Source: Bacteroidota bacterium (GTDB taxonomy: Bacteria > Bacteroidota > Bacteroidia > Sphingobacteriales > Sphingobacteriaceae). From it: a DNA stretch of 62,242 nt. Below are positions 22,142 through 29,167 of the stretch, piece after piece. The stretch covers positions 1 to 62,242 of the forward strand of contig JAEYZM010000027.1 of the NCBI GenBank assembly GCA_023427985.1, read 5' to 3'. The stretch's first letter is position 1, and each line of letters starts with the position of its first letter. The notes under the pieces were generated by a model. It searched no databases. It had not been told where the DNA came from and worked only from the letters and a program-made list of their open reading frames with translations. The position numbers and the translations under genes are program-made.

Positions 22142-23278
22142 ATGAAAATAGGTATCGTTTGTTATCCAACATTTGGAGGGAGTGGAGTAGTGGCAACGGA
22201 GTTGGGTAAAGCATTGGCCGACCATGGTCATCAAGTGCATTTTATCACGTACAGTCAGCCTGCGCGTTTAGATTTTTTCTCAGAGAATTTATTTTACCAC
22301 GAAGTAACGGTTTCGAAATATCCATTGTTCGATTATCCACCTTATGAATTAGCATTAGCGAGTCGACTCGTAGATGTGGTGCAGTATGAACAATTGGATA
22401 TCTTACATGTGCACTATGCTATTCCACATGCATCAGCAGCATATATGGCGAAACAAATTTTAGCATCGAACGGAATTCATATTCCAGTGGTGACTACTTT
22501 GCACGGTACAGATATCACTTTAGTTGGTAAAGATAGAACCTACAAACCAGTTGTTACTTTTTCAATTAATCAAAGCGATGGCGTAACTGCAGTATCGGAA
22601 AGTTTGAAAAAAGATACGCTTTGTCATTTCGACATTCAAAATGAAATTCGTGTAATCCCCAATTTCATTGACCTATCGAGGTTCAACCATAAATCGAAAA
22701 ATCATTTCAAAAAAGCGATTGCACCTAACGATGAAAAAATCATTGTGCATACATCGAACTTCAGAAAAGTAAAACGTGTGCAAGATGTTGTAAAAGTTTT
22801 TGCAAAAGTAATTGAGAAAATTCCTGCAAAACTTTTATTAGCAGGCGATGGTCCGGAAAGGGTAGAGGTGGAGCAATTGTGTAGGGAACTAAATTTGAAA
22901 GACGATGTTCGATTCTTAGGTAAACTCGATGCGGTAGAAGAAATATTATCGGTGTCGGATTTATTTATTCTTCCTTCAGAAACAGAAAGTTTTGGTTTAG
23001 CCGCATTAGAAGCAATGGCTTGTAAACTTCCTGTTTTATCGTCCAACGCAGGCGGTATTCCCGAACTAAACGTCGATGGTGTAACAGGCTTCTTAGACAA
23101 TGTTGGCGATGTAGATGCAATGGCTCAACATGCCATTCATATTTTAGAAGACGAAAGCCGACTTCAACAGTTCAAAGAGAATGCATTGAAACATGCGAAA
23201 ACTTTCGACATCAAAAAAATCATGCCACTGTATGAGAATTATTATTTGGAAGTAATGAAGAAGTCCAAAAAGAATTAA
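22142..23278 (+). CDS. bshA: N-acetyl-alpha-D-glucosaminyl L-malate synthase
   Basis: First enzyme of bacillithiol synthesis: joins UDP-GlcNAc and L-malate. A 378-residue GT-B (GT4) glycosyltransferase. The N-terminus IGIVCYPTFGGSGVVATELG and TYSQPARLDF are characteristic of BshA; the C-terminal domain carries the nucleotide-sugar motif ILPSETESFGLAALEAMACK and SNAGGIPELN. With bshC (45894-47483) and the bacilliredoxin (4725-5135) it shows a bacillithiol system; the BshB deacetylase is not in the window. Own promoter; followed by two 3' repeats. Confidence 0.96.
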   Translation: MKIGIVCYPTFGGSGVVATELGKALADHGHQVHFITYSQPARLDFFSENLFYHEVTVSKYPLFDYPPYELALASRLVDVVQYEQLDILHVHYAIPHASAAYMAKQILASNGIHIPVVTTLHGTDITLVGKDRTYKPVVTFSINQSDGVTAVSESLKKDTLCHFDIQNEIRVIPNFIDLSRFNHKSKNHFKKAIAPNDEKIIVHTSNFRKVKRVQDVVKVFAKVIEKIPAKLLLAGDGPERVEVEQLCRELNLKDDVRFLGKLDAVEEILSVSDLFILPSETESFGLAALEAMACKLPVLSSNAGGIPELNVDGVTGFLDNVGDVDAMAQHAIHILEDESRLQQFKENALKHAKTFDIKKIMPLYENYYLEVMKKSKKN

Positions 23279-23410
23279 AAATTAAGTATTAAAATTAAGA
23301 ATTAAGAATTAAGAGTTAAGAACGAGTTGTGCAAGCTTTTATTTGATTTGCCTTGAACGTATAATGTTCGTGTCTTAATACTTAATACTTAATACTTAGT
23401 ACTTAATACT
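23279..23410. repeat. paired 3' repeats in a convergent gap
   Basis: After bshA, plus strand: AATTAAGAATTAAGAGTTAA words ending TTAAGAACGAG (23279-23323). After the di-heme peroxidase gene, read on its own minus strand: AAGTATTAAGTACTAAGTAT words (23371-23411). Each converging gene thus has its own short-period array right after its stop codon. Confidence 0.65.
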
Positions 23411-24457
23411 TTATTCAGCAAAGAGTGGATTCTTCAAAAACTCCTCATCTGTCAATGTTTTCAAGAATGCAAGTACTTTTGATTTCTCGTTCGGGCTTAA
23501 AGTAATCCCACCGTGTAATCTAGCATCTATTGTTCCTGTACTTGCGATGTTGCTGGTATAGTGGTTCATCACTTCTTCTAAGGTATTCATGCGACCATCG
23601 TGCATGTAAGGAAATGTTTTTTCGATGTTTCGCAATGTTGGTGTTTTGAATTTATATAAATCAGAATCTTGTAAAGTGATTTGTTGTCGGCCTTTATCTA
23701 CAAATCGAGCAATCCCATTGTTGTGAAATTTATTGTCGGTAAACAAAGGTGCAGTATGACAGCTGTTGCAATTTTGCATAAATAAATTCATGCCCTCCAC
23801 TTCATCGGCATTCATAGCGTTTACATTGCCTCTTATGTATTGATCGTAACGTGAATTTGCACTAACCAACATGTTCATAAATTGAGAGAGCGCATACATT
23901 AATTCTTTGCTGTTGATGCTATCCACATTAAAAGCTTCTTTGAACAACTTAGGGTATTCGGGGTGATTGCGCAGTTTGTGAATTACGTTTGGTAATTTCT
24001 CGTCCATTTCCACTGGATTTTGTATGGGAGAGAATGGAAATAAATCGAGATCCATTACACCACCGTCCCAAAAGAAAAATGGATTCCAAGCCATATTTTG
24101 TATGCTAGGAGAATTACGCGTGCCTAATAAATCATCGATACCATGACTCAAGGAATGATCGAGGTGTGCAAAAGCAGCAGTTTGCATGTGGCAGCTACCA
24201 CAAGAAATACTACCGTCACGCGAGAGTATGCCATCGTAAAATAATTTTTTACCTAAATAAAATCCTTTTTCAGTTATAGGGTTATTATTGAATTTATACA
24301 ATGGATTTGGAAATTCTTGAGGCTGCACAAAACCTACGAACTCCTTCACTGGGCTAGGGTTTGGTGTATTATCTGCTTCTTTATTGCAAGCGTTTAATAA
24401 AACAATTAAAGTAATTGCAAAAACGATACTTCTAAAAAATAATGCAGCCTTTTTCAT
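23411..24457 (-). CDS. di-heme cytochrome c peroxidase (MauG/MbnH-like)
   Basis: A 348-residue exported lipoprotein (lipobox LLNAC, cysteine 24) with two heme c sites: C86-x-x-C89-H90 (SCGSCHMQ) and C230-x-x-C233-H234 (NCNSCHTAP). The conserved LFYD...LSRDGSISC, TRNSPSI and KTPTLRNI segments place it in the bacterial CcpA/MauG family. It lies 20 bases after an MbnP-like gene; in such pairs the MbnH enzyme oxidises a tryptophan of MbnP. An ordinary peroxide-reducing role in the periplasm is the alternative. Last gene of a six-gene minus-strand run. Confidence 0.9.
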   Translation of the reverse strand: MKKAALFFRSIVFAITLIVLLNACNKEADNTPNPSPVKEFVGFVQPQEFPNPLYKFNNNPITEKGFYLGKKLFYDGILSRDGSISCGSCHMQTAAFAHLDHSLSHGIDDLLGTRNSPSIQNMAWNPFFFWDGGVMDLDLFPFSPIQNPVEMDEKLPNVIHKLRNHPEYPKLFKEAFNVDSINSKELMYALSQFMNMLVSANSRYDQYIRGNVNAMNADEVEGMNLFMQNCNSCHTAPLFTDNKFHNNGIARFVDKGRQQITLQDSDLYKFKTPTLRNIEKTFPYMHDGRMNTLEEVMNHYTSNIASTGTIDARLHGGITLSPNEKSKVLAFLKTLTDEEFLKNPLFAE

Positions 24458-24477
24458 GTATAATTTATCGACAAAAT

Positions 24478-25293
24478 TTATTCCAAACTTTTAATGCTAA
24501 ACATATCTTTATAATTGTCCGCAATTGTTGAGGAAAATGGTGTTAGCATTACGGTCTGATACTTTTCAATTTCAATTTTTGTTGTACCATTAATTACTTT
24601 TGAAGCATCTGCTTTTACTTGAATGTGTACATCGGCATTCTTACTAACATCAATTGTTCTTGGGAATGTCAAAGTAGTTTCGCGAATATTATTTATTGAT
24701 GGTGTATTGGTGCCTCCATATCCACCGATGTGGTAGATAAATGGTCGAGGCGCAGAAGTGTCGCCCTTCGATTTATACTGAAACATTTCCAACTTCAGAA
24801 AAATATAACCCTGATTCCAAGTCCATGCCATGTCCGAAGCATAACCTCCAACATCTAAGACTCCAGTTCGATGCTCAATGCCCATAGTGCTGCGAAGGCT
24901 ATCGACGCCGATGACAAATTTCATTGCTGTATATTTTCTGTTCGGCACGTTCTTAAATCTACAGGTATAAGAATGTACATCGCCCTCCTTAATCAAAAAA
25001 TACGAACTGTCTTGAGGTATTGCATAACGCACGTTGTTTTCGTCGATGAATTCAAAATTACTTACAAAATAATTGAATCTTCTTATGGTAAACAATTCCT
25101 CAAAATCACTTGAGTAAACTCCATCGTTCAAGACCAAGTCGGCAGTATCAAATACATTATCAAAAGTTATATTTATGTCGATGTATTCCGATGAATCAAT
25201 AGGTTTGCTAAGCTCATCTTTTCCACATGACATTAGAGTAGATGAAATAGCAAGTAAAAGAAAATAAATAATTTTTAGATTAATTATTTTCAT
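24478..25293 (-). CDS. MbnP-family copper-associated lipoprotein
   Basis: A 271-residue exported lipoprotein (LMSCGKDE, cysteine 23), mostly beta strands. The RRFNYFVSNFEFID segment, IGVDSLRS, HRTGVLDVGG and the DMAWTWNQGYIFLKLE motif (W157, W159) match the MbnP family. In characterised pairs a partner di-heme enzyme converts one tryptophan of MbnP to kynurenine, forming a copper site; which tryptophan would be used here is not established. The gene overlaps the upstream frame by 14 bases and is followed by the peroxidase gene, so the three are probably one transcript. No methanobactin genes are seen. Confidence 0.82.
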   Translation of the reverse strand: MKIINLKIIYFLLLAISSTLMSCGKDELSKPIDSSEYIDINITFDNVFDTADLVLNDGVYSSDFEELFTIRRFNYFVSNFEFIDENNVRYAIPQDSSYFLIKEGDVHSYTCRFKNVPNRKYTAMKFVIGVDSLRSTMGIEHRTGVLDVGGYASDMAWTWNQGYIFLKLEMFQYKSKGDTSAPRPFIYHIGGYGGTNTPSINNIRETTLTFPRTIDVSKNADVHIQVKADASKVINGTTKIEIEKYQTVMLTPFSSTIADNYKDMFSIKSLE

Positions 25294-25801
25294 ACAAAGG
25301 AATTTGAAACAAATTTTTCATCCATGAATCTTGCAATTTTTGAAAGCCAGTACTATTCCATTCGGCCCAATTTTTTGCAAGTGTATTTACAACTAATGTT
25401 TCTGAATGTATTATTTTTTCATCAATGTGTTTTTGGAATTCCTCTCTATTGAGCGTATGAATTTGCTTATCTTCTATGTATGAAAATAACATACGGTTAA
25501 AAAGTTCTAATTGAAATTCCTGCTCCAATTCTTGAAGAAAATGAACCGATTTGTCAATAGAACAACCACTTGCAGGATTAAGGTGTTCGTCGACACCCAA
25601 TATCAAAATTCTAAAATCATAAATATTCCAGAAGGCACGCAATTCCTTGCTATGTGCAGTCCAATTTTTGCAAAATGCATCTAATGATTTTCCTATTTCT
25701 TCTGCTTGTGCAGATGATATTTTTTTAGAAAAAGTATAGATCCAGATTTTAGAATCGGCATGTACCTCTGTTAAATTATTGATAGATGCTATTGTGTTCA
25801 T
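25280..25801 (-). CDS. conserved Bacteroidota protein of unknown function
   Basis: A 173-residue soluble protein. The pattern WIYTFSKKISSAQAEEI, FCKNWTAHSKEL and ASGCSIDKSVHFLQELEQ is a conserved family in this phylum that databases often label 'ABC transporter ATPase', but there is no Walker A, signature or Walker B motif here, so that name is unsupported. It lies between the CCG Fe-S protein and the MbnP gene, 20 bases from the former and overlapping the latter. Function not known. Confidence 0.75.
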   Translation of the reverse strand: MNTIASINNLTEVHADSKIWIYTFSKKISSAQAEEIGKSLDAFCKNWTAHSKELRAFWNIYDFRILILGVDEHLNPASGCSIDKSVHFLQELEQEFQLELFNRMLFSYIEDKQIHTLNREEFQKHIDEKIIHSETLVVNTLAKNWAEWNSTGFQKLQDSWMKNLFQIPLYENN

Positions 25802-25821
25802 TTTATTTGTAAATTATACGA

Positions 25822-26613
25822 TTAAGACAAGCCATTTGCTTTGGCAGTAATCTCAGCAATGTCTAAGACTTGTACACTATCTTCTTTCTCAAAATGTTTT
25901 ACCCCGTCGCGTAACATCGTCATACAAAATGGACAAGAAGCTGCAATGATATTAGGGTTAGTACTCAATGCTTCTTCTGCACGTTCTACGTTGATGTCTT
26001 TAGTTCCTTTTTCAGGTTCTTTGAACATTTGTGCACCACCTGCACCACAGCATAAACCGTTCTGTTTGCAACGTTTCATTTCAACCAGATCGGCATCCAG
26101 TTGAGCTAAAATTTCACGCGGCGCTTCGTACACACCGTTTGCTCTTCCCAAATAACATGGATCGTGGTAGGTGATTTTCTTACCTTTAAAAGACTCGCCA
26201 TTTGCGGCCTTTAATTTACCATCGTTAATCAATCCTTGTATCAATTGAGTATGATGTATTACTTCATAATTTCCACCTAAATCTGGATACTCATTTTTCA
26301 AAGTATTGAAACAATGCGGACATGCAGTAACGATTTTCTTCACGTTATATGCATTCAGAATTTCGATGTTGCTCATCGCTTGCATTTGAAAAAGAAATTC
26401 ATTTCCTGCACGCTTCGCTGGATCACCCGTACAACTTTCTTCTGTTCCTAGTATTGCATATTTTAATCCAACATGATGTAAAATCCTGGCAATGTCTTTG
26501 GTGATTTTTTGAGCACGCTCATCGAAACTCCCCGCACACCCAACCCAAAATAAAATATCTACTTGCTCGCCACTTGCGACCATTTCTGCCATTGTTGGTA
26601 CTTTAAATTCCAT
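25822..26613 (-). CDS. CCG-domain (Fe-S)-binding protein, HdrB/GlpC/LutA-like
   Basis: A 263-residue cytosolic protein with two cysteine-rich (CCG) domains. Domain one includes C26, C61 and ACPHC (C98, C101); domain two includes C153, the C188-C189-G190 motif and ASCPFC. Such proteins bind a non-cubane 4Fe-4S cluster and pass electrons to disulfides or quinones. The membrane 4Fe-4S protein encoded two genes upstream (27271-28569) is the natural partner, together resembling a heterodisulfide-reductase-like unit. Whether bacillithiol disulfide or another acceptor is used is unknown. Confidence 0.9.
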   Translation of the reverse strand: MEFKVPTMAEMVASGEQVDILFWVGCAGSFDERAQKITKDIARILHHVGLKYAILGTEESCTGDPAKRAGNEFLFQMQAMSNIEILNAYNVKKIVTACPHCFNTLKNEYPDLGGNYEVIHHTQLIQGLINDGKLKAANGESFKGKKITYHDPCYLGRANGVYEAPREILAQLDADLVEMKRCKQNGLCCGAGGAQMFKEPEKGTKDINVERAEEALSTNPNIIAASCPFCMTMLRDGVKHFEKEDSVQVLDIAEITAKANGLS

Positions 26614-26784
<171 letters not shown>

Positions 26785-27198
26785 TTACTCAAATACCTGA
26801 ATCTTCGCATCTTTCACAATCATCTGTGTAAACTTCCCTTCATACCTTGTTGCTCGCACAATATGATTATCGATCCAATGATAATTTCCACCTCTTGGTT
26901 TTCCAAACAAAATACCGTGATATTTAAATCCGTTTTTATTCAACCAACGTTCTGTAACTTCCCTGTGCTCTTCTGTACGCGAAGTGAAAAATGTTATGAT
27001 ATGTCCTTCATCGAACCAAGAATTTATAGTCTCCAAAGCACCATCGTACAATGCAGCATGCTCCATTCGCTCCGGTTCTTCGTTCGGAATATCCTCGCAA
27101 ATCGTACCATCGATATCAATCATATAGTTCTTTACTTCTTGTGGAAGTTTAGGACTTATAAGATTTCCGTTTTCGTCTCTGCTTTGTTTTAATTCCAT
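26785..27198 (-). CDS. HAD-superfamily phosphatase-like protein
   Basis: A 137-residue cytosolic protein with HAD motif I as DIDGTIC (about residues 28-34), motif II in ITFFTSR, and a later KPRGGNYHWIDNH segment that carries motifs III and IV. It is a small cap-less HAD protein, likely acting on a sugar phosphate or nucleotide. Related proteins are sometimes called 'phosphoheptose isomerase', which the motifs do not support. It sits between the two Fe-S genes but seems functionally unrelated to them. Confidence 0.8.
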   Translation of the reverse strand: MELKQSRDENGNLISPKLPQEVKNYMIDIDGTICEDIPNEEPERMEHAALYDGALETINSWFDEGHIITFFTSRTEEHREVTERWLNKNGFKYHGILFGKPRGGNYHWIDNHIVRATRYEGKFTQMIVKDAKIQVFE

Positions 27199-27270
27199 TT
27201 TGATAGTACTTTAGTAGCTAGTATCTAGTAGCTAGACTTATTTCAGTTCTTAATTCTTAATTTTTAATTC
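27199..27270 (-). repeat. two-module repeat before the HAD gene
   Basis: On the minus strand: TTAAGAATTAAAAATTAAGA words after the Fe-S gene stop codon (27240-27270), then CTAGCTACTAGATACTAGCT (27207-27232) just before the HAD start. Same module order as at 19378-19483. Confidence 0.65.
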
Positions 27271-28569
27271 TTAACTATTTATCCAATTAGCTCTATCACT
27301 TGGAGAAAACTTCCAAGGCGCGCCGTTTGTTTCAATATTTGTTTGCATGGCATTCAAACTGCTTGGGGCTGCCGACTCTTCCATCACCAAATACCTACGC
27401 AAGTCCATGATGATAGATAATGGGTCGATGTTCACAGGACATGCTTCTGTACATGCATTGCAGGATGTACATGCCCAAAGTTCTTCTCTACTAATGTAAT
27501 TATCCAACAAGGATTTATCGTCTTTAAAATCTTTTCCATGTTTGTCGATGTTGTTTCCCACTTCCGTTAATCGATCGCGCGTATCCATCATAATTTTTCG
27601 TGGCGACAATAATTTTCCAGTCTGATTTGCTGGACAATTAGAAGTACATCGACCACATTCTGTACAGGTATACGCATCCATCAATTGTTTCCAATTTAAA
27701 TCTTGCACATCTTTCGCACCGAACTTTCCAGGATTTTCAAGCACTGGCGGAACAAAACTCGGATCCATCATCGCCTTCACTTCATTGGTCACACTACTCA
27801 TCGTGCTAAACTTTCCTTTTGCATCTAAATTCGAAAAATAAGTATTCGGGAATGCCATGAAAATATGGAAGTGTTTTGAATATGGTACGTAATTTAGAAA
27901 AGCTAAAATCCCCAAAATATGAAACCACCAAGCGCTTCTTTCAATAGCAATTAATGCCGATGTAGTGCTGGGCAGTACATCAACCAATAATCCAGAGATA
28001 GGGAAAGATCCCGCTTGAATATAATGCTCAGCACCCAATGATTGCAATTTCAAGTCGGCCGCATTCATAATTAAGAAAGCCGACATCAATAAAATTTCAG
28101 TGATTAAAATATAATTCGCATCGGACTTTGGCCAAGCAGTCATTTCAGTCCCTCCAAATCTTTTCAATTTCAACAGATTTCTGCGTGCAAGAAAAACAAC
28201 ACATGCCAACCATACACCGAAGGCAAGTATTTCAAATGAGCCGATTAAAAAATTATACAAGGAACCCAATAAAGGTGCAAATACTCGATGTGTTCCAAAA
28301 ATGCCATCGATCATAATCTCCAATACTTCAATATTGATGATAACGAAACCAGCATAAATAATGAAATGGAAAATAAATGGAATTGGACGTGCCGCCATCT
28401 TTGTTTGTCCGAACGCAACTTTGATCATAGTCATCCATCGTTCTGAACTTCTATCGCTTCTATCCACATCGCGACCTAATAAAATATTTCTTCTGATTTT
28501 AGCTACATTTTTGGAAAAGAGCCAGATAGCTACACCTAAAGCGAGTACAAATAAGAGTTGTAATACCAT
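27271..28569 (-). CDS. membrane 4Fe-4S dicluster protein, HdrE/HdrC-like
   Basis: A 432-residue protein joining an N-terminal five-helix membrane part with histidines suited to heme b (FHFIIYAG near 68, WWFHILG near 215) to a cytosolic domain with two 4Fe-4S clusters: CTECGRCTSNCP (C302, C305, C308, C312) and CTSCNACTEACP (C367, C370, C373, C377). This is the architecture of the HdrE plus HdrC halves of heterodisulfide reductases fused in one chain. With the CCG protein (25822-26613) it would move electrons between a membrane carrier and a cytosolic acceptor; direction and acceptor are inference. Confidence 0.9.
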   Translation of the reverse strand: MVLQLLFVLALGVAIWLFSKNVAKIRRNILLGRDVDRSDRSSERWMTMIKVAFGQTKMAARPIPFIFHFIIYAGFVIINIEVLEIMIDGIFGTHRVFAPLLGSLYNFLIGSFEILAFGVWLACVVFLARRNLLKLKRFGGTEMTAWPKSDANYILITEILLMSAFLIMNAADLKLQSLGAEHYIQAGSFPISGLLVDVLPSTTSALIAIERSAWWFHILGILAFLNYVPYSKHFHIFMAFPNTYFSNLDAKGKFSTMSSVTNEVKAMMDPSFVPPVLENPGKFGAKDVQDLNWKQLMDAYTCTECGRCTSNCPANQTGKLLSPRKIMMDTRDRLTEVGNNIDKHGKDFKDDKSLLDNYISREELWACTSCNACTEACPVNIDPLSIIMDLRRYLVMEESAAPSSLNAMQTNIETNGAPWKFSPSDRANWINS

Positions 28570-28707
28570 ATAAATCTATTGCTTGAGGCGAATTTAATCT
28601 TTTTAAGGCGCTATTTAGCCTTAAGAATTGAAATTTTACTAATTAGACTGATTTTAAATTCGATACGAATTATTTTCAAAAAAGATTTTTAAAATAGGAA
28701 AAAGCCA

Positions 28708-28715
28708 TTACATTT
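28708..28715 (+). promoter_or_regulatory. tRNA-Phe -7 promoter element
   Basis: TACATTTG, a full match to TAnnTTTG, 32 bases before the mature tRNA. No clear -33 TTTG at the right spacing. Confidence 0.5.
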
Positions 28716-28747
28716 GCAGTCCCGAAAGAATTCTGTTCTTTCAAGGA

Positions 28748-28820
28748 GGTGATATAGCTCAGTTGGTAGAGCAAAGGACTGAAAATCCTTGTGTCGCTGG
28801 TTCGATCCCGGCTATCACCA
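28748..28820 (+). tRNA. tRNA-Phe (GAA)
   Basis: 73 bases fold as a cloverleaf: acceptor GGTGATA/TATCACC, D arm GCTC/GAGC, anticodon arm AAGGA/TCCTT with loop CTGAAAA (anticodon GAA), T arm GCTGG-TTCGATC-CCGGC, discriminator A. The CCA end is not encoded. A hairpin terminator follows. Confidence 0.97.
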
Positions 28821-28822
28821 CA

Positions 28823-28847
28823 AAAGCCCGCATCAGCGGGCTTTTTT
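28823..28847 (+). terminator. tRNA-Phe terminator
   Basis: Stem AAAGCCCGC / GCGGGCTTT with loop ATCA, followed by a T-run, starting three bases after the tRNA. Confidence 0.85.
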
Positions 28848-28896
28848 ATTTTAACACATTTTGATACATATCTTTTTTTCTGTGTATCTTGTATCA

Positions 28897-29145
28897 ATGA
28901 AATATATTTTACTTTTTTCCATTGCGCTTCTAAGCACTACCTCTTGTTGCAGTAAGAAGAATCAAACAATATCTAATCAACTTATACAACAGTGTCCCGA
29001 CGAATGGATACAAAATCGTATGCCCGGAATTGGTACAAACTTTGAAGAGTATTACATTGTTAATGGTGAACGCAAGGAGATGAAGGAGTATGATGTGGAA
29101 TGGATTAAGAAGAATTGTAATTTAAAGCCAACCGTTGTACAATAA
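28897..29145 (+). CDS. small putative lipoprotein
   Basis: An 82-residue exported protein. MKYILLFSIALLSTTSCCSK is a lipoprotein signal with the anchored cysteine at 17 or 18. The mature part is about 65 residues, rich in charged residues, with QCPDEWIQNRMP and a later KKNCNLKP; the two cysteines may form a disulfide. I start at the ATG at 28897 rather than an upstream in-frame start that would spoil the signal peptide. It lies 22 bases before the subtilase gene and may share its transcript; an inhibitor or chaperone role is only a guess. Confidence 0.7.
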   Translation: MKYILLFSIALLSTTSCCSKKNQTISNQLIQQCPDEWIQNRMPGIGTNFEEYYIVNGERKEMKEYDVEWIKKNCNLKPTVVQ

Positions 29146-29167
29146 AAAATTAAACCCTATAATATAA

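Noticed and set aside
23411..25293. Methanobactin biosynthesis locus
   Set aside because: Only the MbnP/MbnH-like pair is present; no MbnB/MbnC or precursor peptide frame was seen.
25280..25801. Annotation as 'ABC transporter ATPase'
   Set aside because: No Walker A, Walker B or ABC signature motif is present; the label is a carried-over database name.
26785..27198. Annotation as phosphoheptose isomerase
   Set aside because: The DxDGT motif and layout are of the HAD superfamily; there is no SIS domain.
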